DNA of 64,000 bases, taken from positions 1-64,000 of the forward strand of contig VCMS01000335.1 of the NCBI GenBank assembly GCA_022539475.1, read 5' to 3'. The notes beneath the pieces are model-generated. The model made no database searches and was not told the origin of the DNA. It saw only the letters and a list, made by a program, of their open reading frames with translations. Source of the DNA: Gracilaria domingensis (taxonomy: Eukaryota > Rhodophyta > Florideophyceae > Gracilariales > Gracilariaceae). Position 1 is the first letter of the stretch. Every line of letters begins with the position of its first letter. The translations under genes and the position numbers were made by a program. Positions 34,113 to 46,308 of this stretch are shown here, piece by piece.

Positions 34113-35970
34113 TTCATTGCTCACGACTCCACACCCCACCATGATTTTAATCGCATTCGAGCTCCATCCGGTGCAGAAGACGTTGCTCATTCCGTTGCTG
34201 GGTCGAGCTCAAGAAACAGAGCAATCAAATGGCACTGTTGTCCGACCCGTAAGCAATGCAGATTGTCAACTCGCTAGACTTCGACTTTATCAAATGAGAA
34301 AACTGCAACGTCGAGCTCCGAGACACCATGGTACGAACGATTATCTTCGCTGAAGATTTCGAGCATTTCTTGTAGCGCTTACCAAGTAGTACCCTTGTGG
34401 AGATGGGATGCAGGTTTGACATGCGCGTTGAGCGGCTTGATAACGGTAATGCGCGATGCTCGATCTTGATCTTCCTCATGTGATTGCGCCGCGCTGCGCT
34501 GCCAACTCTTCGAGGATGGCACGCGTAGGACGATGATAGCTGTTAACGTTGCTGGCAGGGAGTGGGTGAGCGCTGTAAAGGAAACTGGAGGGCCTTGGTT
34601 GCTTGCGTCAGAGGCAGCTATTCTGAGTCTGAAAACTTCCAGCTGTTCTGGTTGTGCACAGATACTGCAACCAAACGTTTGGTGAACATACGAAGATTAC
34701 GAGGATCATGTATGCAATGGGTACTATCCATATGATCAAGGAGAGCTCTTTCCTGTGGGCTTGTGAAGATATAGCGGAAATTGAGCGCTGGACAGATGGA
34801 AAGATGAAGCTCATTAGCTCGAACTCGTTTGGGAGCCAGTGGATGCGTTCTGGTATGAGTACCTTCTGAAGGTTTTGGGCAGCAAGTACGGCTGTGAAGC
34901 AATGTATTGCAGTGGTCATAGTTGACAATTAGTGAGACAGATATGAACGAACGAACAATGTGAGACAATCACGGTACGTGAAAGTAGGAGACTAGCAAAG
35001 AAATGAAAATCGCCGAAGCGAGTCTGAAAGCGAGTCCATTTCGCGCTCAAACGGCGTCTGATGCAGCGATGAGGATGAGGATTTCTCCCTGGACGCGGCG
35101 AAGCGGTCCGTACACAGTTCGCCAGATACGCGTGCCTGGGCGTTTGTGGGGTTCTTTGTGCTCAACATCATGGTGGAAGTTCCATCTACCATGTACAGGA
35201 ACTCTCGGTATACATTCAGAACGACAGGTATAAGTGACCAAACACAATGTACAACCGTGGATGTCAGAGCCGAGCTGATGCACGCATGCAAAATTGGTTG
35301 CGGCCTGTTTGTCTCCTTCGGGATTTGTGTTGAATGAATTGTATAGCGGAACGGGTTGAAGACTTATTTCGAAACGATTTTGACGAAGGAGTAGAGATGT
35401 TGTTGGGCAACTGCACGACCAGAAAACTGCTACTGATGAGTAAGCTGATATTCAGCACAAAGGCGAGATGGAGGCGTTGCCAGTAGCAGAGCCGTGAGTT
35501 GGTGCTGAGCGGAGCGTTAATGGAGAATTAGAAAAGCATACCCTCAAGTAGATGCCCCGGTTGTACACTCTTCTGTCCGCATGCGTTGTCCGCGCTGCAC
35601 AATCCGAGCCCAATGAAACACACAAACGAGCCGAAGCTTTCGGTTTAGCTTTAGTGACAACAAAATGTACAACCGTACAAATCACAATGATACTGTTACA
35701 ATACAAAGCGTACAGTTAGGGCTAATTAGAAACTATAGAGCTAGAGAAACGCTCCGTGGTTTAATTAGAACTGGCTTGGCCTGAGCGGCAGCCTGAGACT
35801 ACCATAAAGGCACCTGGTCGTGGAGATTCGCGATCAGGAGGAGGTCAGAGAGGAGGCGGAGACCCCGCTGACACTCTCTTCTTTGGTGCCGTATCGGTGT
35901 TCTGGGGCTTGATTCGCCACAGGTACAAAGCTACAAAGTTACTGTACACAGAAAGAACAGACGCCCCAAT

Positions 35971-36931
35971 TCACAACTTTCCCATAAACACGAGTTGGTT
36001 CGCCTTCAAACCGCGTCTCACGTCAACGTATCCATTCGAGTACTTCACATAAATCACATCAATCCATGACACCGACCCCAAACCGAAATGAACCGTCTCC
36101 AAATACGACTGAGACACAGCGCTTCCTGCTGTGCCAACGCGTCGTTTCAAGCTCAGCCCTCCCGCCTTCACCGTAACCACCGCGTGCAAAGGAGTACACG
36201 ACCGATCCCAAGCATTCCCCACGCGCACAAGAACGTAGTTACCAGCATTTCGCGATATCACGTTGCGAAAGATGCGGAACGAGCCTCCTAAACCTTGCTT
36301 GATTTGATCGCCTTGACCCGATATGAGGTCAACTCTCCCGTCAAGATCGTAGTCTACACCCACTGCATGGTCGCCGCGCACATTGGATGGCCTATTCGTC
36401 AGTCTGCTAATGCTTGTAAACGTGCCGTCCGCATTGTTCAGCAGGATGTTGTCAGCTTGTTGATACTGCGTAATATACAGGTACATCCATCCGTCATAAA
36501 TCTTCAAACACCGACCCCGGCTGCCAAGACAGGTCGCCCGACTTTGTGCGCGCAACATAGAGATCAAAGTCGCCATCATTGTCAAGGCCAATCTCCGCGA
36601 CAGAAACAACGCCATTTCGGTTCATATTCTTGGGCAACGCGCTATGCGTAATCTCGTTGAACTTGAACGGTGCTACCAGACGCCAGATGCGCAGCTGCCA
36701 ATACGTGATGACCTCCATGATGCCGTCGTTGTCCAAACCAGTAACGGTTGCGTACCAGTTGATGTCGTTGGCAAAACCGCCCTTCAAGGTGCGCAGCTTG
36801 AACTTTTTGAAGCCGACATTCTCGTACGCGAACTGAGTGGCGCCAGAGCGCGGCCTGGCGTCGGTGAAGATGACATCCGTCCAGAACGCATGCTTGCGCA
36901 TAGACAGTTTCATGAAGACGGCCGCGCCACT
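35971..36931 (-). pseudogene. truncated FG-GAP/ASPIC-UnbV relic (unit 2)
   Basis: It carries exactly the same deletion and truncation as the unit 1 relic, so the damage preceded amplification. Confidence 0.9.
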
Positions 36932-37092
36932 TCGTGAATACGCGTGCCTCAAGTTCAAAAGCTGGCACGGCGCTATCCGTTCCGAGTCCAAGCCACACGT
37001 GTGAGGGAAGAGGGAAAGTCTCCATTCCGCGTTGCGCGTTCTCGTGGTTGGGCGGTGGATGTTTCACCTTGTCGCAACATGGTTGCCATGTT

Positions 37093-37254
37093 TTAATTGG
37101 CGCTCGGCATCTTTTGCAAATTTGCATGCCGCCATTGGTTGACCTTGTGCCCTTCGTTGGTGCTCATGCGCAGATGCTGATACAGGTAGCTTGTGTCGAT
37201 GCATTTGCTCAGTGCAATAATGTCGTCGGATAGGGCTTCTGGGAGAGGTGGTAC
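37093..37254 (-). pseudogene. orphan exon-like fragment (unit 2)
   Basis: Identical to the fragment at 31811-31972. Confidence 0.45.
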
Positions 37255-37377
37255 CTAACAAATCTCGATAATCCCCGTGTTCTGTGAGTAATCTGTGAAT
37301 GGCTGAGGGGAAGGAGAGGTGAGGAAGATGTGACGGAGAGGCGCCGGAGAGGCGCCGGAGAGGCGTTGAAGTGAGGG

Positions 37378-37385
37378 TATAAAAG
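37378..37385 (+). promoter_or_regulatory. TATA box of CBM20 copy 2
   Basis: TATAAAAG, 315 bp upstream of the copy 2 ATG. The leader carries a run of eight C where copy 1 has seven. Confidence 0.75.
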
Positions 37386-37692
37386 CCGGCGATGGTCGGC
37401 TCTGGGACTGCGTCATCGCTTCTCGCTTCAACCTTTCTCAGTCTTCGTACACACTAAACTGCTTGCTTGGATTCACTTTTGTCAGCCGTTCAGTACCTCT
37501 CTTCTCGCGTCATCCCGGAAGTTTTGGTTTTCCTCCTGGTCTTTCCCCATCTCCGCCCTCCACACCAACCCACCCACCTACCTCCTTCGACTCCAACCAC
37601 CCCCCCCTCCCGCCCGCACCCCTATCTCCCGCACCCCTATCCCCCGCACCCCTACCCCCCACTCCTTACTCTGTCATTCTTTACCAACAACA

Positions 37693-38853
37693 ATGAGAAG
37701 CCTACTTTGGGACGGAATTGTTACTTTCTTTGGATCGGTCTTCGATAATGAGACCGTAGAAGTGTCTCCCCAGCCATGTACCACCTATGCAGCACCGCCA
37801 CAATTTGTGAGCTTACCATCGAAGGACTCTGCAATGGCGTCAAGCTCCGCTTCAGACCGCGTACAGTCAATCTCCACCTCGCAGCATTCGATTGAGAATG
37901 TTGACGAGGAATCTCTGTACTCTACCGCGACAAGCTTGGAATCAGAACCTCTTGCTTCAGGCTCCCCACACCTGAATGCAATGTCCGTCCAAAGCCATAA
38001 TGTCAGTTGTGAGTCGCGGGAAGAGCAAGAGCGGAGATTGGAATCTGTGATCACCGTTCTGTTTCGCCGTTTTTGTTACGGGCAGGCAGTGGTGATCGGA
38101 AAGTTGCCGCCTCTGCTCCCGAGGGCTGCCATCTATTTTATCTCCCCAGATGTGGACGTGTCGCCGTACTGCTGGCACGTGCAGTGCAATGTGACTGCGC
38201 AGGAGTGGCCCGCATCTTTGGCTCTCATGCGGTTCGAGGCGACCCAGAGCACGGTGTGGCTCATGAGGTTGCAGAACGCATCAGATGGGGAGTTGGCAGA
38301 GCATCTGGAAGCGGCAGCGAACATGAGCGCACCATGCAGCGTGCTCATATTGATGTCATGGTCGGTGCAGGCGATGGAAATCGCTGATGAGGCAGGTTTC
38401 TCGCAAGACAGGGCTCTGTGCTACGAGAGGCCTCTTCACCTGCTGCGGAGGAAGGAGCGACGGGCGCGATGGTATGAGACGGATAGTCCATACACATCGG
38501 CATCGAACAGCCCACCTCCAGAGCCGGCGGTTGATGGTCGGTTGGTGCAGTTCCGGGTGCATTTGGACGGGGAGCTGAAGCAAAGGCTGAGAGGAAGGCT
38601 TGCAAAAGTTGTTGGAAATTGTGAGGCATTGGGAGGATGGGAAGTTGGAAGAGGGGCGCGCATGGAGGCGTTTGAGGGGTGGATGTTTACGGAGGTGTTT
38701 GTTCTAAAACGGGAGGTGGAATACAAGTATGTGTTGGTGGACGAAGAAGGGGGGTTTTGTGGGAGGGAGGTGAGAACCGGCGTCTGTTTGCTGACGCTGA
38801 ACTCACTGTTCGTGTTGATGATCGGTGGCGACGCTAATGATCGCTGTGAATGA
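37693..38853 (+). CDS. CBM20 protein, copy 2, frameshifted C-terminus
   Basis: The same gene as copy 1 until the G run after DEEGG: here six G (about 38749-38754) instead of seven. The frame then reads FCGREVRTGVCLLTL and onward to TGA 38851, giving 386 residues. The shift removes WEGGENRRL, the last conserved starch-contact strand of CBM20, and adds a hydrophobic Leu/Val-rich tail. The domain probably cannot bind starch. It may be a real null copy or a homopolymer sequencing error. Confidence 0.8.
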   Translation: MRSLLWDGIVTFFGSVFDNETVEVSPQPCTTYAAPPQFVSLPSKDSAMASSSASDRVQSISTSQHSIENVDEESLYSTATSLESEPLASGSPHLNAMSVQSHNVSCESREEQERRLESVITVLFRRFCYGQAVVIGKLPPLLPRAAIYFISPDVDVSPYCWHVQCNVTAQEWPASLALMRFEATQSTVWLMRLQNASDGELAEHLEAAANMSAPCSVLILMSWSVQAMEIADEAGFSQDRALCYERPLHLLRRKERRARWYETDSPYTSASNSPPPEPAVDGRLVQFRVHLDGELKQRLRGRLAKVVGNCEALGGWEVGRGARMEAFEGWMFTEVFVLKREVEYKYVLVDEEGGFCGREVRTGVCLLTLNSLFVLMIGGDANDRCE

Positions 38854-39187
38854 TCAGGGGGAACGCGAAAGACAAACAGACGACCGTGCTAACTTTTGTA
38901 GGAGATAGATTAGAGGGGAACGCACTTATTGACAGAATGTCAACCAAGAGTGTGAGTGTAAACTGTACGAAAGTAATCCAAACTTGAAATCACGATATGT
39001 AGCTTTATAGTTCAGGATATCTGTAGTCCGACACCATTGCTTCACTTTCCGACCCCGCAATTCTGTATCAAACCCCCAAGAACAACGCTAGCGAGTTGCG
39101 TGAAGCAACTAAGCATGCGTCAACACACGGCTCCAGCACTCAACTATCACGGAGGGAGACACACACACGTACTCTGATAGATACAAG

Positions 39188-39394
39188 TTGCGTGTGTCAC
39201 ACACGCATCACATCGACATCAAACATCCGTTCTCCCAAGACAACGTAGCTTGCAACACTCTCACAGTGCGATACACTGTGGGCAACGCCATGCTCGTGGA
39301 CGGACTGGGGAAGCTGCCCTTACATTCGTTCATTTGCCGCAAATCTGTGGAAGCTTGCCTACGCCAGCAACACCACGGAATGCTGCTTAACCCT
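39188..39394 (+). mobile_element. Ty1/copia RNase H fossil (unit 3)
   Basis: Third copy of the fragment described at 28624, same as unit 2. Confidence 0.6.
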
Positions 39395-41252
39395 TTCATT
39401 GCTCACGACTCCACACCCCACCATGATTTTAATCGCATTCGAGCTCCATCCGGTGCAGAAGACGTTGCTCATTCCGTTGCTGGGTCGAGCTCAAGAAACA
39501 GAGCAATCAAATGGCACTGTTGTCCGACCCGTAAGCAATGCAGATTGTCAACTCGCTAGACTTCGACTTTATCAAATGAGAAAACTGCAACGTCGAGCTC
39601 CGAGACACCATGGTACGAACGATTATCTTCGCTGAAGATTTCGAGCATTTCTTGTAGCGCTTACCAAGTAGTACCCTTGTGGAGATGGGATGCAGGTTTG
39701 ACATGCGCGTTGAGCGGCTTGATAACGGTAATGCGCGATGCTCGATCTTGATCTTCCTCATGTGATTGCGCCGCGCTGCGCCGCCAACTCTTCGAGGATG
39801 GCACGCGTAGGACGATGATAGCTGTTAACGTTGCTGGCAGGGAGTGGGTGAGCGCTGTAAAGGAAACTGGAGGGCCTTGGTTGCTTGCGTCAGAGGCAGC
39901 TATTCTGAGTCTGAAAACTTCCAGCTGTTCTGGTTGTGCACAGATACTGCAACCAAACGTTTGGTGAACATACGAAGATTACGAGGATCATGTATGCAAT
40001 GAGTACTATCCATATGATCAAGGAGAGCTCTTTCCTGTGGGCTTGTGAAGATATAGCGGAAATTGAGCGCTGGACAGATGGAAAGATGAAGCTCATTAGC
40101 TCGAACTCGTTTGGGAGCCAGTGGATGCGTTCTGGTATGAGTACCTTCTGAAGGTTTTGGGCAGCAAGTACGGCTGTGAAGCAATGTATTGCAGTGGTCA
40201 TAGTTGACAATTAGTGAGACAGATATGAACGAACGAACAATGTGAGACAATCACGGTACGTGAAAGTAGGAGACTAGCAAAGAAATGAAAATCGCCGAAG
40301 CGAGTCTGAAAGCGAGTCCATTTCGCGCTCAAACGGCGTCTGATGCAGCGATGAGGATGAGGATTTCTCCCTGGACGCGGCGAAGCGGTCCGTACACAGT
40401 TCGCCAGATACGCGTGCCTGGGCGTTTGTGGGGTTCTTTGTGCTCAACATCATGGTGGAAGTTCCATCTACCATGTACAGGAACTCTCGGTATACATTCA
40501 GAACGACAGGTATAAGTGACCAAACACAATGTACAACCGTGGATGTCAGAGCCGAGCTGATGCACGCATGCAAAATTGGTTGCGGCCTGTTTGTCTCCTT
40601 CGGGATTTGTGTTGAATGAATTGTATAGCGGAACGGGTTGAAGACTTATTTCGAAACGATTTTGACGAAGGAGTAGAGATGTTGTTGGGCAACTGCACGA
40701 CCAGAAAACTGCTACTGATGAGTAAGCTGATATTCAGCACAAAGGCGAGATGGAGGCGTTGCCAGTAGCAGAGCCGTGAGTTGGTGCTGAGCGGAGCGTT
40801 AATGGAGAATTAGAAAAGCATACCCTCAAGTAGATGCCCCGGTTGTACACTCTTCTGTCCGCATGCGTTGTCCGCGCTGCACAATCCGAGCCCAATGAAA
40901 CACACAAACGAGCCGAAGCTTTCGGTTTAGCTTTAGTGACAACAAAATGTACAACCGTACAAATCACAATGATACTGTTACAATACAAAGCGTACAGTTA
41001 GGGCTAATTAGAAACTATAGAGCTAGAGAAACGCTCCGTGGTTTAATTAGAACTGGCTTGGCCTGAGCGGCAGCCTGAGACTACCATAAAGGCACCTGGT
41101 CGTGGAGATTCGCGATCAGGAGGAGGTCAGAGAGGAGGCGGAGACCCCGCTGACACTCTCTTCTTTGGTGCCGTATCGGTGTTCTGGGGCTTGATTCGCC
41201 ACAGGTACAAAGCTACAAAGTTACTGTACACAGAAAGAACAGACGCCCCAAT

Positions 41253-42213
41253 TCACAACTTTCCCATAAACACGAGTTGGTTCGCCTTCAAACCGCGTCT
41301 CACGTCAACGTATCCATTCGAGTACTTCACATAAATCACATCAATCCATGACACCGACCCCAAACCGAAATGAACCGTCTCCAAATACGACTGAGACACA
41401 GCGCTTCCTGCTGTGCCAACGCGTCGTTTCAAGCTCAGCCCTCCCGCCTTCACCGTAACCACCGCGTGCAAAGGAGTACACGACCGATCCCAAGCATTCC
41501 CCACGCGCACAAGAACGTAGTTACCAGCATTTCGCGATATCACGTTGCGAAAGATGCGGAACGAGCCTCCTAAACCTTGCTTGATTTGATCGCCTTGACC
41601 CGATATGAGGTCAACTCTCCCGTCAAGATCGTAGTCTACACCCACTGCATGGTCGCCGCGCACATTGGATGGCCTATTCGTCAGTCTGCTAATGCTTGTA
41701 AACGTGCCGTCCGCATTGTTCAGCAGGATGTTGTCAGCTTGTTGATACTGCGTAATATACAGGTACATCCATCCGTCATAAATCTTCAAACACCGACCCC
41801 GGCTGCCAAGACAGGTCGCCCGACTTTGTGCGCGCAACATAGAGATCAAAGTCGCCATCATTGTCAAGGCCAATCTCCGCGACAGAAACAACGCCATTTC
41901 GGTTCATATTCTTGGGCAACGCGCTATGCGTAATCTCGTTGAACTTGAACGGTGCTACCAGACGCCAGATGCGCAGCTGCCAATACGTGATGACCTCCAT
42001 GATGCCGTCGTTGTCCAAACCAGTAACGGTTGCGTACCAGTTGATGTCGTTGGCAAAACCGCCCTTCAAGGTGCGCAGCTTGAACTTTTTGAAGCCGACA
42101 TTCTCGTACGCGAACTGAGTGGCGCCAGAGCGCGGCCTGGCGTCGGTGAAGATGACATCCGTCCAGAACGCATGCTTGCGCATAGACAGTTTCATGAAGA
42201 CGGCCGCGCCACT
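41253..42213 (-). pseudogene. truncated FG-GAP/ASPIC-UnbV relic (unit 3)
   Basis: Same deletion and truncation as in units 1 and 2. It is the relic nearest to the full-length gene at 46309. Confidence 0.9.
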
Positions 42214-42374
42214 TCGTGAATACGCGTGCCTCAAGTTCAAAAGCTGGCACGGCGCTATCCGTTCCGAGTCCAAGCCACACGTGTGAGGGAAGAGGGAAAG
42301 TCTCCATTCCGCGTTGCGCGTTCTCGTGGTTGGGCGGTGGATGTTTCACCTTGTCGCAACATGGTTGCCATGTT

Positions 42375-42536
42375 TTAATTGGCGCTCGGCATCTTTTGCA
42401 AATTTGCATGCCGCCATTGGTTGACCTTGTGCCCTTCGTTGGTGCTCATGCGCAGATGCTGATACAGGTAGCTTGTGTCGATGCATTTGCTCAGTGCAAT
42501 AATGTCGTCGGATAGGGCTTCTGGGAGAGGTGGTAC
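42375..42536 (-). pseudogene. orphan exon-like fragment (unit 3)
   Basis: Identical to the fragment at 31811-31972. Confidence 0.45.
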
Positions 42537-42659
42537 CTAACAAATCTCGATAATCCCCGTGTTCTGTGAGTAATCTGTGAATGGCTGAGGGGAAGGAGAG
42601 GTGAGGAAGATGTGACGGAGAGGCGCCGGAGAGGCGCCGGAGAGGCGTTGAAGTGAGGG

Positions 42660-42667
42660 TATAAAAG
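42660..42667 (+). promoter_or_regulatory. TATA box of CBM20 copy 3
   Basis: TATAAAAG, 315 bp upstream of the copy 3 ATG, in the same context as the other two copies. Confidence 0.75.
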
Positions 42668-42974
42668 CCGGCGATGGTCGGCTCTGGGACTGCGTCATCG
42701 CTTCTCGCTTCAACCTTTCTCAGTCTTCGTACACACTAAACTGCTTGCTTGGATTCACTTTTGTCAGCCGTTCAGTACCTCTCTTCTCGCGTCATCCCGG
42801 AAGTTTTGGTTTTCCTCCTGGTCTTTCCCCATCTCCGCCCTCCACACCAACCCACCCACCTACCTCCTTTGACTCCAACCACCCCCCCCTCCCGCCCGCA
42901 CCCCTATCTCCCGCACCCCTATCCCCCGCACCCCTACCCCCCACTCCTTACTCTGTCATTCTTTACCAACAACA

Positions 42975-44120
42975 ATGAGAAGCCTACTTTGGGACGGAAT
43001 TGTTACTTTCTTTGGATCGGTCTTCGATAATGAGACCGTAGAAGTGTCTCCCCAGCCATGTACCACCTATGCAGCACCGCCACAATTTGTGAGCTTACCA
43101 TCGAAGGACTCTGCAATGGCGTCAAGCTCCGCTTCAGACCGCGTACAGTCAATCTCCACCTCGCAGCATTCGATTGAGAATGTTGACGAGGAATCTCTGT
43201 ACTCTACCGCGACAAGCTTGGAATCAGAACCTCTTGCTTCAGGCTCCCCACACCTGAATGCAATGTCCGTCCAAAGCCATAATGTCAGTTGTGAGTCGCG
43301 GGAAGAGCAAGAGCGGAGATTGGAATCTGTGATCACCGTTCTGTTTCGCCGTTTTTGTTACGGGCAGGCAGTGGTGATCGGAAAGTTGCCGCCTCTGCTC
43401 CCGAGGGCTGCCATCTATTTTATCTCCCCAGATGTGGACGTGTCGCCGTACTGCTGGCACGTGCAGTGCAATGTGACTGCGCAGGAGTGGCCCGCATCTT
43501 TGGCTCTCATGCGGTTCGAGGCGACCCAGAGCACGGTGTGGCTCATGAGGTTGCAGAACGCATCAGATGGGGAGTTGGCAGAGCATCTGGAAGCGGCAGC
43601 GAACATGAGCGCACCATGCAGCGTGCTCATATTGATGTCATGGTCGGTGCAGGCGATGGAAATCGCTGATGAGGCAGGTTTCTCGCAAGACAGGGCTCTG
43701 TGCTACGAGAGGCCTCTTCACCTGCTGCGGAGGAAGGAGCGACGGGCGCGATGGTATGAGACGGATAGTCCATACACATCGGCATCGAACAGCCCACCTC
43801 CAGAGCCGGCGGTTGATGGTCGGTTGGTGCAGTTCCGGGTGCATTTGGACGGGGAGCTGAAGCAAAGGCTGAGAGGAAGGCTTGCAAAAGTTGTTGGAAA
43901 TTGTGAGGCATTGGGAGGATGGGAAGTTGGAAGAGGGGCGCGCATGGAGGCGTTTGAGGGGTGGATGTTTACGGAGGTGTTTGTTCTAAAACGGGAGGTG
44001 GAATACAAGTATGTGTTGGTGGACGAAGAAGGGGGGGTTTTGTGGGAGGGAGGTGAGAACCGGCGTCTGTTTGCTGACGCTGAACTCACTGTTCGTGTTG
44101 ATGATCGGTGGCGACGCTAA
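42975..44120 (+). CDS. CBM20 starch-binding protein, copy 3 (intact)
   Basis: 381 codons, identical in length to copy 1 and with the seven-G run intact, so the CBM20 domain is complete through WEGGENRRL. By eye it differs from copy 1 by very few bases, for example ggacggggagctg against ggacggagagctg, a silent change. With its own TATA box and leader it should be expressed as well as copy 1. This is the right-most whole copy. Confidence 0.88.
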   Translation: MRSLLWDGIVTFFGSVFDNETVEVSPQPCTTYAAPPQFVSLPSKDSAMASSSASDRVQSISTSQHSIENVDEESLYSTATSLESEPLASGSPHLNAMSVQSHNVSCESREEQERRLESVITVLFRRFCYGQAVVIGKLPPLLPRAAIYFISPDVDVSPYCWHVQCNVTAQEWPASLALMRFEATQSTVWLMRLQNASDGELAEHLEAAANMSAPCSVLILMSWSVQAMEIADEAGFSQDRALCYERPLHLLRRKERRARWYETDSPYTSASNSPPPEPAVDGRLVQFRVHLDGELKQRLRGRLAKVVGNCEALGGWEVGRGARMEAFEGWMFTEVFVLKREVEYKYVLVDEEGGVLWEGGENRRLFADAELTVRVDDRWRR

Positions 44121-44470
44121 TGATCGCTGTGAATGATCAGGGGGAACGCGAAAGACAAACAGACGACCGTGCTAACTTTTGTAGGAGATAGATTAGAGGG
44201 GAACGCACTTATTGACAGAATGTCAACCAAGAGTGTGAGTGTAAACTGTACGAAAGTAATCCAAACTTGAAATCACGATATGTAGCTTTATAGTTCAGGA
44301 TATCTGTAGTCCGACACCATTGCTTCACTTTCCGACCCCGCAATTCTGTATCAAACCCCCAAGAACAACGCTAGCGAGTTGCGTGAAGCAACTAAGCATG
44401 CGTCAACACACGGCTCCAGCACTCAACTATCACGGAGGGAGACACACACACGTACTCTGATAGATACAAG

Positions 44471-44677
44471 TTGCGTGTGTCACACACGCATCACATCGAC
44501 ATCAAACATCCGTTCTCCCAAGACAACGTAGCTTGCAACACTCTCACAGTGCGATACACTGTGGGCAACGCCATGCTCGTGGACGGACTGGGGAAGCTGC
44601 CCTTACATTCGTTCATTTGCCGCAAATCTGTGGAAGCTTGCCTACGCCAGCAACACCACGGAATGCTGCTTAACCCT
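44471..44677 (+). mobile_element. Ty1/copia RNase H fossil (unit 4, partial unit)
   Basis: Fourth copy, in the partial unit that leads into the full-length FG-GAP gene. Its presence here shows that the copia piece sat between the two genes before amplification. Confidence 0.6.
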
Positions 44678-46308
44678 TTCATTGCTCACGACTCCACACC
44701 CCACCATGATTTTAATCGCATTCGAGCTCCATCCGGTGCAGAAGACGTTGCTCATTCCGTTGCTGGGTCGAGCTCAAGAAACAGAGCAATCAAATGGCAC
44801 TGTTGTCCGACCCGTAAGCAATGCAGATTGTCAACTCGCTAGACTTCGACTTTATCAAATGAGAAAACTGCAACGTCGAGCTCCGAGACACCATGGTACG
44901 AACGATTATCTTCGCTGAAGATTTCGAGCATTTCTTGTAGCGCTTACCAAGTAGTACCCTTGTGGAGATGGGATGCAGGTTTGACATGCGCGTTGAGCGG
45001 CTTGATAACGGTAATGCGCGATGCTCGATCTTGATCTTCCTCATGTGATTGCGCCGCGCTGCGCCGCCAACTCTTCGAGGATGGCACGCGTAGGACGATG
45101 ATAGCTGTTAACGTTGCTGGCAGGGAGTGGGTGAGCGCTGTAAAGGAAACTAGAGGGCCTTGGTTGCTTGCGTCAGAGGCAGCTATTCTGAGTCTGAAAA
45201 CTTCCAGCTGTTCTGGTTGTGCACAGATACTGCAACCAAACGTTTGGTGAACATACGAAGATTACGAGGATCATGTATGCAATGGGTACTATCCATATGA
45301 TCAAGGAGAGCTCTTTCCTGTGGGCTTGTGAAGATATAGCGGAAATTGAGCGCTGGACAGATGGAAAGATGAAGCTCATTAGCTCGAACTCGTTTGGGAG
45401 CCAGTGGATGCGTTCTGGTATGAGTACCTTCTGAAGGTTTTGGGCAGCAAGTACGGCTGTGAAGCAATGTATTGCAGTGGTCATAGTTGACAATTAGTGA
45501 GACAGATATGAACGAACGAACAATGTGAGACAATCACGGTACGTGAAAGTAGGAGACTAGCAAAGAAATGAAAATCGCCGAAGCGAGTCTGAAAGCGAGT
45601 CCATTTCGCGCTCAAACGGCGTCTGATGCAGCGATGAGGATGAGGATTTCTCCCTGGACGCGGCGAAGCGGTCCGTACACAGTTCGCCAGATACGCGTGC
45701 CTGGGCGTTTGTGGGGTTCTTTGTGCTCAACATCATGGTGGAAGTTCCATCTACCATGTACAGGAACTCTCGGTATACATTCAGAACGACAGGTATAAGT
45801 GACCAAACACAATGTACAACCGTGGATGTCAGAGCCGAGCTGATGCACGCATGCAAAATTGGTTGCGGCCTGTTTGTCTCCTTCGGGATTTGTGTTGAAT
45901 GAATTGTATAGCGGAACGGGTTGAAGACTTATTTCGAAACGATTTTGACGAAGGAGTAGAGATGTTGTTGGGCAACTGCACGACCAGGACCAGAAAACTG
46001 CTACTGATGAGTAAGCTGATATTCAGCATAAAGGCGAGATGGAGGCGTTGCCAGTAGCAGAGCCGTGAGTTGGTGCTGAGCGGAGCGTTAATGGAGAATT
46101 AGAAAAGCATGCCCTCAACTAGATGCCCCGGTTGTACACTCTTTTGTCCGCACGCGTTGTCCGCGCTGCGCAATCCGAGCCCAATGAAACACACAAACAA
46201 GCCGAAGCTTTCGGTTTAGCTTTAGTGACAACAAAATGTACAACCGTACAAATCACAATGATACAAAGCCACAAAGTTACTGTACACAGGAAGAACAGCC
46301 GCCCCCAT

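Larger units (their letters stand above)
28060..45985. repeat. head-to-tail tandem array, 5282-bp unit, 3.4 copies
   Basis: The same sequence recurs at offsets 5282, 5283 and 5282: units 28060-33341, 33342-38624, 38625-43906 and a partial from 43907. The left edge is sharp, inside the CBM20 gene at gcattgggagg; the base before it already differs. Scattered single-base differences (for example ttcttcgaatac in unit 1 against ttctcccaagac later) show that the copies are real but very young. Right of about 45985 substitutions rise sharply, so homogenisation ends there. Each unit joins the 3' half of one CBM20 gene to the promoter and 5' half of the next, regenerating a whole gene at every junction. 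Confidence 0.95.
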
